Part shown: positions 35,290 through 46,370 of the stretch, piece by piece
Layout: every line of letters begins with the position of its first letter
Position numbering within the stretch: position 1 is the first letter of the stretch
Assembly: GCA_015680685.1 (NCBI GenBank)
Contig: MNCI01033474.1
Location: 1,050,009-1,114,008 of the forward strand
Reading direction: 5' to 3'
From: Gnetum montanum
Lineage: Eukaryota > Streptophyta > Gnetopsida > Gnetales > Gnetaceae
Length of the DNA stretch: 64,000 bases
Notes under the pieces: model-generated
What the model saw: the letters and a program-made list of their open reading frames with translations, nothing else
Database searches by the model: none
Told to the model about the DNA's origin: nothing
Translations under genes and position numbers: made by a program

Positions 35290-38200
35290 ATGTCTTCTTC
35301 TTCACACAAAAGCACTTCACCGCCTAGGAACAACACTAGAGATAGTCGGTGACACCACACACATAATCAAAATCTGCCAGTTCCTCAACAATTCTGTGTG
35401 GTATATATTCATCATGATGAGTATATACCCGACTTTACCTTTATTCTCCATCAAGATGAACAACTATGTTGGAAATACTTGGAGGATAACATAGTGTTGC
35501 CTCCAGACCGAGCAATCCCCAACATGCTCCTTTATGCTCTTGCATGAATTGGCATGTCATAATTGTATGCAGAGTACGTTGCATGTGATTATGACACAAG
35601 GGACTACCATCCCACAGAAGAAAAACATCAATGAGACTTGTGACAGAAGATTTACCACACATCTTTAAAGGGAAAAGAACCCCATAACGCTCCACCTGTC
35701 TTAAGTGAAATTGAGGGTGGTGAAACTATTTCAATAGGTTCTCCACAAAACAATGTCCCCCCTCCTAACAATGGTGAGGAGGTGGTGTATCAGAACCTTC
35801 ACTCCATGATTCACAACCCTGGTTCTGATCCCCATAAACACCAAGTGTTCAACGAGGGAACACAAACATATGATAAGGGTAGGCATTCTGATCATCATCA
35901 CGATCGAGGTCGGAACCACTGAAGAGAAGGTAGGAAACATCGTCATGGTGATGGTTCTCCTTATTCTTCACCTTCATCGTCACATTCACCCTCTCCTTCA
36001 GATTAGGATGCAGTCATAAGGAACCTAACTGTGAGGATAAAGGTAATCAAAGTGAGAAACCTTGATGAGAGAGTCGAGAATAAGGACGAGGACACTCTAG
36101 AGAATCACAGCATGGAAGAAGGGAAAGTAGGGAACCACGTAGACATCACAGATGCTATGAAATAAATGACCACGAAGAACCCCTACTTGCAACCTGAAGC
36201 ATGTTAGACATCACGGAGGCTATAAGAATTCCTACAAGGCACCAAAAAGATAGTAGGATCAAGATATTAGACATGAATAATATCCCATGATTTGAGGGGG
36301 GATACAACGCTAATCCTCAAAACCACTTACAAGTATTTCACGATGCATGTGCCTTGTAGAACATTGAGAAAAAATGGAAAAAAATAAAGTTGTTCCCAAG
36401 GACACTGATGAAAGAAGTTGAAAGCTGGTACCGGTCCTTAGAACCGGAATCCATTCGAAGGTGGAGTACAATGCTAGAACTGTTTAACGATAAGTATTAA
36501 ACATACTCCCAGGTGTCCAACCTATGAAAGAAAATCCAAGGATGGAAGCAGGAAACTCATGAATCCTTGGATGCTACCATGGGCCAATATTATGCACTGC
36601 TACATTATTTCCTGAGTCATTGTTACTCGCAGCAAGATCAACTACGCCATCTCATAGATGGACTTAGGCATGAAACTAGGAGAATCCTTGGAACGTATGC
36701 CCAAGGGAGATTATCAGAGCTTAGGTCTCATCAGGTTCATTGATTTTTGGAGCAAGTAGCTAAGGAAGAAGGAGAGCTACATAAGAGAGAAAGTGTAGAA
36801 GAGTACAACCGCAATCCTTCCCTCCAAAAAAGGGGAATGAGATTATGTGAGGAGGAGGAAGAGTCATCACTCAAAGAGATGGTGAATAGGAAAACCTTGC
36901 CACTCCAAAAATTAACAACAGAAGTTTCAGCAAAGGTAGACCACATGTGGGACTCCTTAGATAGTAGATTTGAAACCATTCTCAAAATCGTAGAGTCGAA
37001 GGAGCAAAGTAGTGACTGTGATAAAAAGAAAAAGAGGGATTTGGACCATGCACGTAACAAAGGTAAGGATAAAATGGCCATCACTGAAGAGGTTGTGGAT
37101 TTTGATACAGACAATGATGGTGGATGTGAGATATGCCAGTATGAACATCCTAAGGGATGTTGCCTAGTAATCTCACATCTACAAGAGTCTCGAGTGTATG
37201 CACTTAACCCATGACTTAACAAATGGCAAGCACCCCGACAGTTACCTTATCCCCAAGGTAACATGAAGTAGTTCCACAAATCATTAACGTATTATCCAAG
37301 TGGAACTCCACCACAACCTATTAAGCAACACTAGCAGTGGAAATACCCACAGTCATGGGGGATACCACCACCAAGACAACAATACCCTTACCAGAAACCA
37401 GATCCATATGGCTACTACATGCAGCAGCCAATCTCTCCACGCGACTCTATTGGTCACATGACACCACAACGTCACTACCAAGATCGGGAGTATTATAGGA
37501 CTCCTTCTTCTAGAGGAGACACACCACATACATACCATCCTTCGAATCCATCTACAACTCTCACACCGATAGCTCCATTACCACCCTCTCCAGCAATGCA
37601 AGGAGAAATCCCCACTCAACTATAGCAACGTAATGCTATGAGAGCTATAAACCTTCAACCCGCTACTAGTGATGACAACCGCACAAAGAGAAGACCTTTC
37701 TTCAGAACCAATAGTCCAAACAGGATCTCACAACCACAAGCAGTTGAGCCTCCAAACGCTTCTCCAGCAAATAAGGTGTCAAAGCTCCATTCAAACCAAA
37801 AATAGATCTCAACGCACACAGTTATGTTAACACATACCATCACTGACTAGATTAAGGAGGGCCACCTTCCCAGGAAATTCGCAAACCCAAAAAGTCCTTT
37901 AATCTATCTCCAAGTCATTGGGAATGAACCATGTAAAGCTCTTCTAGACTCAAGTTCCAAAGTCAATTTAATATCACAAGATATGTATAATTCCTAGAAC
38001 CTGCCTCCACTAAAGAAGAGCAATATTCGCTTAGAGCTAGCTAACCAGTCCATCACTGTTCCCTTGGGACTGTTGGAGGAAATTGTTACCACTATGTGTG
38101 GGTGGTCATACCTAGTTGATTTCCTAATGATACAAGTAAAAAATGACAAAGGGGACTTCCCAATAATAATGGGAAGGACATGGATAAGTACCATAAATGC

Positions 38201-38651
38201 ATGCCTAGGAATCCACAATCTTTCCCTGTAAATATCTAAGGAAAACACTTTTGAGAAGATCAAGAGGAAGAAAGTTCCATGCATCACATATAGTGATACA
38301 GGGTGTGATTGCGTATAGGAATGTTCAACATTGCCTACATGCAACCGGTGTGCCCAAGAAATTAACATACAAAATTGGCTATATGTAGCAACCACACAAT
38401 AAGAAAACACCCAGTGGTTGATAGCTAATCAAGAGACCAACTCACCAACATGCATGGAACTAACTAGGGGACTAACTTGCACCCACGTAGAAGGCATAGA
38501 TGCACTAGAGCAAGAGTGTTGCCAACTTCCAACCCTTAACCTGAAAACATCAATTGGGGAAATTTGGAAACTCCTAAAAAATAACCTAAAGCACTCTGAT
38601 TGGATCTCCCCCTTCCAACTTAGTTATGGAGGAGATGGCCATCTATCCTGA
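35290..38651 (+). pseudogene. element D gag-PR
   Basis: The start MSSSSHKSTSPPRNN matches that of E. Domains in order: an N-terminal region with YIHHDEYIPDF and AEYVACDYDTRDYHP; a Ser/His/Pro-rich part (SSPSSSHSPSPS); the gag core at about 36,320-36,720 (ESWYRSL, MLELFNDKY, IQGWKQETHESLDATMGQYY); a long charged part (36,747-37,214); a zinc knuckle CEICQYEHPKGCC at 37,125-37,162, form CX2CX3HX4C; a Pro/Gln/Tyr-rich region; then an aspartic-protease-like domain from about 37,900 (KALLDSSSKVNLIS-type motif and PIIMGRTW). The frame ends at 38,651 after a Cys-containing tail (LEQECCQLP). No RT follows. Stops and shifts occur throughout. Gag assembles particles and PR would cleave it; here both are inactive. 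Confidence 0.85.
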
Positions 38652-40490
38652 TCAATCAAGGCCCTCAGGTTCCTTTTTAAGTTTTTGTTTTACATATTTC
38701 TGTTTTACAAATTTCTTTAAATTTTCTTGTTTTTTTTTTTTTTTGCAACATTGTTCATACTTCTTCATTTATTTATGTGTTTATTTATTTATTTTTTGTT
38801 AAGTTTGTCACTTAATAAGTGCTCCAAAGATGGTATGAATTGTATTCCATTAATTACTCATGTTTGGTTTTTACCTTTGAGTTATGATGTTAATACTAGG
38901 GTATGGTTCTTTTGATATAGCAGGCAATAAGTCCACATCATCCATGCATCCATGAATTTCTATGATCTCTCTTAGGTTGGAACTGTACAGTCCCCTTTCT
39001 TAAACAATAAGAACTATCAACGAATCGATGACTAGGCATTACTAAAACTAAGGAAAGACTCAAAGGCTGAAAATGGTGTGACTTCAAGGGAACTTGATGC
39101 ATTTGTGTTGGCCATCCTCTTGGGTGTTTGGATGTTTTCTTCTTGAGTTTTCCCTACCATTCTAATGATTTCTCCATTATTGGGAAGTTGAGCTAATAAA
39201 AATAATAAGTCAAAAATAGTGAGAATTCAAAGCACATCCCTTAGACGAAATAATCATCTAGGCTACAAGCACTAGTTATGGAACTAAACAAACATGTTCC
39301 CTCTAACTAAGACCCTTTCTTGCTTCCTGCTTTTCCCTATCTCATTTCATCGGAATGGTGGTGACTTTTTAGCAAAGGCATTCTTGTTGCTTCATGTGGA
39401 TGGATTGGCCAAATGTATTAATGCAAAGTCACTGGATGTGGATTGTTTGAGGCTAGATTTGGAATGAGATATACTAAGTCACATTAACCATTAACACACA
39501 AGGGGCTATACACCACCTTGTTCTTGAGACTCCATTCTATTCTCCTCTTCCATCCTTCTTTCCCCATTTTTTGCACCTCATTGCCGGTTGTATCAATAGT
39601 CCATATTTTGGTTGATGAATTATTTTCTTTTTGGTAAATTCTTGTGGTTAAGACTTTAGCTCTTGCATCCTAATGACATTTCTAGAGCCTACGGACTCTT
39701 TGAATGTGGGATTTTTGGGGCATTAAGGGCATAAGCCTACTTTGGGGAGGACCCACTGACATTCCTATTGGGTGCATTAGTTAATTTCTTTCCTTTAAAA
39801 ATTTTTGCAATCTCCATTTATTTTTTTCATCTCCATCCTTGACATCCATTTTATTAGTGTTGTCATTGTTTCTTTTTCTCCATCTTTCTTATTCCTTCTT
39901 TTTTTCCATTCTCTCGCTACCGGAGGTTCGTTCTCAGTCATGGGGGTCCTAGTCCAATTTTTTCGATTTCTCTTAACCCCTACACCTTTGGTAGTCACCA
40001 GTATTATATCTCTAGATCCGCATTAGCCATATCACAACTCAGCTAATGGACCTTGCACTGAGGCAAGGTATCAACTGCATTATGATTCATTCACCCTTAC
40101 TAATATAAGAATGTGTTGTGTGTGCAAATGGCAATCATACACCAATGGATTGGATCTAGAGGAAACACTTGGAATGGATTGGTGCTGGAGTAGTTATGCA
40201 AGGAATGAGACTGATGGCATGCTTATGGATGGACAAGAAAAAGCACAATCTTGGCATTGATAGCAACAGACTTCTTCTTTTCTCTCTGTCTTCTCTCTTC
40301 TCTCTCAGCTGCCAAATAAGGCTGGATATCAAATGTGTGTGTTCACTCTTGTTGTCACGAACACTAATTTTGTCATGTATTGTAACGATGATCCATTCAC
40401 ATGTCACCCCATTCACCGTTAGTGTCATTCAAGTCAATAATCCCATACCTTCCCAATATTTTGTAAGGAACTTGAGGACAAGTTTTCATT
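38652..40490 (+). other. non-coding spacer of element D
   Basis: A T-rich tract with a long T run near 38,731-38,745 follows gag-PR. The rest matches the spacers of E and C in order. It carries a CAGTCATGGGGG motif at 39,935-39,946 identical to the polypurine-type sequence. The last 110 bp before the tract are shared with A, C and E (taatcccatacct ... aggacaagttttcatt). No aORF or internal promoter block was found. ORFs at 39,795-40,026 and 40,156-40,507 are incidental. Confidence 0.65.
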
Positions 40491-40504
40491 TCATCATGGG
40501 GGTA
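40491..40504 (+). promoter_or_regulatory. polypurine tract of element D
   Basis: tcatcatgggggta abuts the LTR start TGATGAC at 40,505. Confidence 0.8.
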
Positions 40505-41331
40505 TGATGACTCGCGATATCGTGTACGCGATATCGCATACGCAATGTCGCGTCCGCCCCAACAATATCGCATATGCAATATCGCAACCCGCCAAAACAT
40601 CTATAAATAAGAGGCTACTTTCCCTTGTTCACTCATCTAGAGTTAGTCCCTTAGCCAAAATATAGTAGTTTTACCATTACAGAGTTAGAATAATTTCCAT
40701 GTGCCCGCAATAGAAGTCTCAAAGTGAACAAATCTTTATTCGAGCAAATTATACCTGAGCACACATTTGTGTACGGCAATAAAGATGAACTTTCTAATAA
40801 ACCTTGCAGCATGTGGAATAAGCTAAATAGGATTTAATTATTATTAAATTTTTAATTTCTTTCCTAGATAATTAATCTCTCTCAACCCTTGACTCTCCTA
40901 GTTAAGTGCATTCAGTACAACTGCTTCGAGCACGTGTGTAATGCTTGGTAACCCAGTAATGAGTAGCGTTTGGTAATCCCAGTAGCGTTGCACTGGTTTA
41001 GGGTGTGTTCAGCAAGTGGGAACGAATACTGATGCTAGGATAATTAAAACTTAGTTAGTGAATAGTTAATGAAATTTAGTTATTTAGTTCTCTTCACCTT
41101 TCCCTACTAGCATAGGCGTTAAAAAGATAAAAGCTATAAAAATCACATATCTCAAACTTACTTAAAATCATACAACCGTGACAATACAAGTAATTTTTGA
41201 AGGACAACAATTGATTAACCTTAAGTGTTCCATTAGGGCGCATAACCACTTAGTCCTTGGAGTTTGATCGAATCGTGTGTGAGACACTCGTAGTCGTATG
41301 GTTGAGTGTAGGGGTACCTCTCCAGTCATCA
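40505..41331 (+). repeat. 3' LTR of element D (827 bp)
   Basis: Starts TGATGACTCG, ends CCAGTCATCA. U3 carries an expanded run of GATATC/AATATC palindromes at 40,510-40,587, longer than in the 5' LTR. TATA box ctataaataa at 40,601-40,610; aataaa near 40,780. Confidence 0.9.
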
Positions 41332-41640
41332 ACAAGCATGTTGCAATTCTTGTCTAGCCATATGGATGACAACAAAAAAATACATTAGAAAAAAATTTAA
41401 ACCATTTTGTACAAATTTGTACAACACCATTTATCCTAATTTCTTTGGTAATTATATGAGAAACATATAGGATTTCAAAGGATCTTAGTGTAAGGGAAGC
41501 CAATATATTTCTTTCTTATACTCAGCATAATATTGTTCAAAATCTTCTAATCTATACAACCTTATTTAACTAAGTAGCAATCTATCTTATAATATTATAT
41601 TCGTAGAGAGATTAATAGTAAATTCCCTAGTCACTGTAAC
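41332..41640 (-). pseudogene. endogenous caulimovirid coat-protein core, upstream part
   Basis: Minus strand: LEDFEQYYAEYKKEIYWLP and MARQELQHACLQ are readable and lead into 34,363 across element D. The relation to coat protein is inferred from the zinc knuckle that follows downstream. It lies head-to-head with the plus-strand fragment that starts near 41,666. Includes the right target duplication copy of D (ACAAG, 41,332-41,336). Confidence 0.55.
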
Positions 41641-41665
41641 AAACAAACCTTGAAACCTATTTTCC

Positions 41666-42310
41666 ATGCAAGTTATAAGTGAGATAGGTCCAAGCAGAAG
41701 TGGTGTTTGGGGAAACGATGAAAATGAGAAAGCTTCTAATTTTTTCTCTAAACATCTAGCCCTATTATCTGAAGATGACACCAAAAATTTGTTGTTCTTA
41801 GACATAGCCCTAGTTACTTCTAAACGACCAAGAAAGTTCATCATCACACCCTATGAGAAGAAGTTCAAGCCAAAATACAAATCACTAGGCAAAAGACCAA
41901 TAAAATAAAACCTACCAAGAAGAATAATGCACCAAATTAAGAAAACAATCTCTAAGGTATATTTATTACTCATTCCTATTAAAATAGTTGTGGACAACAA
42001 AGTAAAATAGAGAAAATTTACTACATTCATAAATATGGGAGCCACATTGAGTTTTGCACATCAAAATGTCATGGAGAATTAGGTAGAGTCATCAAGGCCA
42101 TTTAGAATTGATACCATGAATGGAATGAGGCATTTAAATAAGTTTGGTCTAGACATCCCAATTAGAATAGGTGAAACTCTAATAGGAGGAACATATTTTG
42201 TCCAAATTAGTGATGGAGGATTTCATATTAGTCTAGGAGAAAATTTTATGGATCATTTTTTCTCCATATATAGTGGGAAAGGAATTAATTGTGATGACAA
42301 TTGGAGATAG
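41666..42310 (+). pseudogene. endogenous caulimovirid aspartic-protease region
   Basis: The frame at 41,666-41,908 (GPSRSGVWGNDENEKASNFF ... KKFKPKYKSLGKRPIK) leads to a retropepsin-like segment near 42,028-42,060 reading INMGATLSFA, where the catalytic Asp is replaced by Asn. The domain ends with ISLGENFMDHFFSIYS near 42,240, a typical spacing for the second part of a caulimovirid protease. Stops at 41,908 and nearby break it. A shorter copy of this region is at 54,590-54,830 on the minus strand. Confidence 0.7.
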
Positions 42311-43763
42311 AAAGCTCACTGTTCCTAGAATTCCATCTAAATTGGATAAATCTCATTTTGAACAAACAAGGCTCTATATAGACAATCCTTCCCTCTCTTA
42401 GATAATGAAGAATGAGGCTATCCAAGAACGGAAAAGATCTAAATATCAACAAGTCTAGAAAATGCTAAAATGTTAAGGAATAAGGATAAATGCAATAGAA
42501 AAATTGTAGGTATTGCTAAAGAAATGTTGATGTGAACACCCTTTAGAATTCTAGTTAAAGGATAGTTTTGTAGCCTATATTTCCAAAATGCATCCAATTC
42601 CAGTCCAGAGCTAAACAATTCCTATGAAGAGACAAGGTGAAATAGAAGTTGAAAATCAAATTGTAGAATTTGTAAAAAAGGAATTGGTAAGGTTGTCAAC
42701 CTTTAGTTATTCTTATGCTTTTTTTATTGTAAGGAATCATGCAGAAATCAAAAGAGGAAAAGCTAGAATGGTAATCAACTATATCCCTCTAAATGTCATA
42801 ATAGTAGATATAAAATGGTCACTCCCAAATAAATGAGAGCTGATATAGCAAGTTGCTTCAAAAAAGATATTTAGTAAATTCAACTGTAAATCTAGTTATC
42901 ATCAAATCAAAATCACCAATGAGGATATTCATAAAATAGCTTTTAGCACTCTTTGTAGATTATATGAATAGTTGGTTATGCCTTTTGGTATAAACAATGC
43001 TATTGCTCAATTTCAATGTAGAATGGATAGTGTGTTTGAAAAAATGAAGCCATTTATAAAAAATTATATAGATGATTTTTTCATCTATTCAAATTTAGTA
43101 GAAGAAAATTATAACCACCTAAATGAATTTGTAGAAGTCTATCTATAGCATGAAATATGGTTATTAGCAGATCCTAAAAAGTTTCAAATTTTCCAAAATG
43201 AAGTTGAATTTTTAGGAGTGATAATTAAAGATAGAAAGATTCATATGCAACCACATGTTTCCCAAAATATTTCTAATTTTCCAAATCAATTAGAATCTAA
43301 AGAATAGTGCATGACATTCTTGGGTTGCATAAATTATGTGGCAAGGCATATTGCTCATCTATTTGACAAAACCACTCAAATCAAAAAAAATGCAAGAATT
43401 CTAGCCCATTCAAATTAACAAAAGAAGCTACTGAAAAAGTCAAGAGGTTAAAACAAGAATGCCAACATTTTCCACCATTAGAGCCAATCTTCAAAGGTCC
43501 ATTTGTGCTAAACAATGATGCCAATTATGATACATGGGAAGTTGTGTTGTTAAAAATGGAAGTTTCTAAAGAAGATAAAAATGTATGTGCATATGCCTCT
43601 AGTTGTTTCAATAAGAATGAATTAAATTATTGGCTAGCTAAAAGGAAATTTTAGTGGCAATCAAAGGAGTTAAAAATTTCCATGCATATTTGATAAAAGA
43701 ACCATTTATCCTTAGGATGTATTCATCAAATCTGGCCACTCTTATGAATCGAAGGATAACTAC
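42311..43763 (+). pseudogene. endogenous caulimovirid RT and RNase H
   Basis: RT starts near 42,624 (ENQIVEFVKKELVRL, KRGKARMVINYIPLN). It continues with FSKFNCKSSYHQIKI, VMPFGINNAIAQFQ and an intact active site NYIDDFFIYS near 43,064. LGVIIKDRKIHMQPHVSQNI at 43,215 is a characteristic caulimovirid segment and separates it from gypsy RT. RNase H follows from about 43,400 (GPFVLNNDANYDTWE, SSCFNKNELNYW) and is cut at 43,763 by element E. Stops at 42,836, 42,851 and 43,147 among others. An old, non-functional copy. Confidence 0.85.
43759..43763. repeat. target site duplication of element E, left copy (ACTAC)
   Basis: ACTAC at 43,759-43,763 and at 51,761-51,765 flank element E exactly. Confidence 0.9.
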
Positions 43764-44540
43764 TGATGAGTGGCAAGGTACCCCTACACTCAACCATATG
43801 AATACGAGCATCTCACGTGCGATCCAGTCGAACTCCAAGGACTCAGTGCTTACACGCCTTAATGGAACACTTAAGGTTAATCAATCGTTGTCTTCCCAAA
43901 CTTACTTGTATTGTCATGGTTGTATGGTTAAGTAAGCTTGAGGTATATTATTTTTATATCTTTTATCTTTTTAATGTCTTATGCTAATAGGGGAAGGTGA
44001 AAAGAACTAAGTGACTAACTTTCATTAACTATTCACTAACTAAGTTCTAATTATCCTAGCACCATTATCCATCCCCACTTGCCGCACACACCCTGAACCA
44101 GTGCAATGCTGCTGGGATTACCAAATGCTACTCATTATTGGGTTACCAAGCATTACACACGTGCTCGAAGCATCGTACTGAATGCACTTAACTAGGAGAG
44201 TCAAGGGTGTAGAGAGATTGATTATCTAGGAAAGCATTTAAACATTTAACAATAATTAAATCCTATTTAGCTTAGTCCATATGCTGCAAGGTTTATCAGA
44301 AATTTTTTCTTTATTGCCATACACAAATGTGTGCTCAAGTACAATTTGCTCGAATAAAGATCCATTCACTTTAAGACTCCTATTGTAGGCACATGGAAAT
44401 TATTCAAACTCTGGAATGGTAAAACTACTATAGTTTGGCTAAGGGTCTAAATCTAGATGCCTAAAATAGGGAAATTCGCCTCTTATCTATAGATGTTGCA
44501 ACGGGCCGCGATATCGCGTATGCAATATCGCAACTCATCA
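43764..44540 (-). repeat. 3' LTR of element E (777 bp)
   Basis: Plus-strand view: TGATGAGTGG at 43,764 and CTCATCA at 44,540. A GATATC block is at 44,509-44,530. The polyadenylation signal and TATA equivalents are on the minus strand. The ORF at 43,654-43,935 spans viral and LTR sequence and is incidental. Confidence 0.9.
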
Positions 44541-44560
44541 TACCCCCATGACTGAATGAA
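44541..44560 (-). promoter_or_regulatory. polypurine tract of element E
   Basis: Minus strand cattcagtcatgggggta adjoins the LTR start. Confidence 0.8.
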
Positions 44561-46370
44561 AATTTGTCCTTGAGTTCCTTACAAAATATTGGGAAGGTAT
44601 GGGATTATTGACTTGAATGACACTAATGGTGAATGGGGTGACATGTGAATGGAGAATCATTACAATACATGACAAAATTAGTGTTCATGACAACAAGAGT
44701 GAACACTATACACATTTGACATCCAACCTTATTTGGCAGCTAAGAGAGAAGAGAGGGAGAAAAGAAGAAGTTTGTTGCTGCCGACACCAAGATTGTGCTT
44801 TTCATTATCCATCCATAAGCACGCGATCAATCTTATTCCTTGCATAACTACTCCAACACTAGTCCATTCCAAGTGTTCCCTCCAAATCAAATCCATTGGT
44901 GTATGATTATCATTTGCACATACAACATAGTCTTAAATTAGCAAGGGTAAACAAATCATAATGCAGTTGATACCTTGCCTTAGTGTAAGGTCCATTCACC
45001 GAGTTGTGGTATCGCTAATGCGAATTTTGGAGATATAACACTAGTGACTACCCAAGGTGTAGGGGTTTAGAGAAAATTGAAAAAATTGGACCAGGACCCC
45101 CATGACTGAGAGCGAACCTCCAGTAGGAAGAGAATGGAAAAAGATATGGAATAAGAAAGATGGAGAAAAAGAAACAATAGAAACACTGATAAAATAGATG
45201 TCAGAGATGTAAATGAACAAAAATAAATGTTAATTGTGGGAATGTCTTAAGGATAAGAAATTAACTGATGCACCAAATGGGAATTCCAGTGGGTCCTCCC
45301 CAAAATAGGCTCATGCCCTTAATGCCCTAACAATCCTACATTCAAAGAGTCCGTAGGCTCTAGAAATATCATTTGGAAGTAAGAGTTAAAGTCTTAACCA
45401 CAAGAATTTACCAAAAATAAAACAATGCATCAACCAAAATATGGACTATTGATACAACCGAAAATGAGATGAAAAATGGAGAAAGAAGGATGGAAGAAGA
45501 TAATGGAATGAAGTCTCAAGAACAAGGTGGTGTACATCCCCTTGTGTATTAATGGTTAATGTGACTTAGTAGATCTCATTCCAAATCTAGCCTCAAACAA
45601 TCCCCATCTAGTGACTTCACATTAATACATTTGGCCAATCCATCCACTTGAAGTAACAAGAATTCTGACAAAATGCAAAGGGGGAAGAGTAGGAAGCGAG
45701 AAAGGGCCTTAGTTAGAGGGAATATGTTTTTTTAGTTCCATAACCAGTGCTTGTAGCCTAGATGATTATTTCATCTAAGGGGTGTGTTTTGAATTCTCAC
45801 TTTTTCTTACGTGACAACCACACCATACAAAGACTTATTATTTTTATTAACTCAGCTTTCCAATAATGGAGCAACGTCAGAATGGTAAGGAAAACTCAAG
45901 AAGAAAACATCCAAGCACCCAAGAGAATGGCCAGCACAAATGCATCAAATTCCCTTGAAGTCACACCCTTTTCAGTCCTTGAGTCCTTCCTTAGTCTGAG
46001 AAATGCCCAGTCACCAATTTGTTGATAGTTCTACTATTACTGTACAGTTCCAAGCCAAGAGAGACAATAGAAATTTATGGATGCATGGATGATGTGGACT
46101 CGTTGCTTGTTATATCAAAAGAACCATACCTTAGTATCAACATTATAACTCAAAGGTAAAAACCAAACATTAGCAACCAATAGAATACAGTTCATACCAT
46201 CATTAGGGGCACTTATTAGGTGACAAACTTAACAAAATAAATAAACACACAAATAAATGAAAAAAAGTATGAACGATGTTGCAAAACAAAAACAAGAAAA
46301 TTTAAAGGAATTTGCAAAATAAAAATGTTTAAAACAAAAAGTTAAAAAGGAACTGAGAGCCTCAAATGAT
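44561..46370 (-). other. non-coding spacer of element E
   Basis: Matches D's spacer from end to end in inverted orientation. It contains CTCAGTCATGGGGGTCC at 45,094-45,110 (minus strand), as in D at 39,933-39,949. No coding domain, aORF or internal promoter block was found. Confidence 0.65.

Larger units (their letters stand above)
34364..41331 (+). mobile_element. gypsy element D: complete, non-autonomous (gag-PR only)
   Basis: 6,968 bp with LTRs of 778 and 827 bp, a tRNA-Asp type primer site, gag-PR, a spacer and a polypurine tract. There is no RT, RNase H, integrase or aORF. LTR ends are TGATGAG and CATCA as in the whole group. It interrupts a viral coat-protein fragment on the opposite strand. 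It belongs to the same subfamily as E: LTRs, gag and spacer match throughout. Confidence 0.9.

Noticed and set aside
36737-37222. 161-codon minus-strand ORF in element D (similar ones at 35,441-35,946, 37,994-38,410, and plus-strand ORFs at 47,894-48,379, 49,171-49,676 and 50,173-50,669 in E)
   Set aside because: They are exact antisense shadows of gag-PR, which has clear domains and family support on the other strand. Their recurrence in D and E only reflects the shared gag.
41587-41847. 86-codon minus ORF suggesting a gene across 41,650
   Set aside because: It joins the minus-strand coat-protein fragment to the antisense of the plus-strand protease region, so it spans a rearrangement junction.
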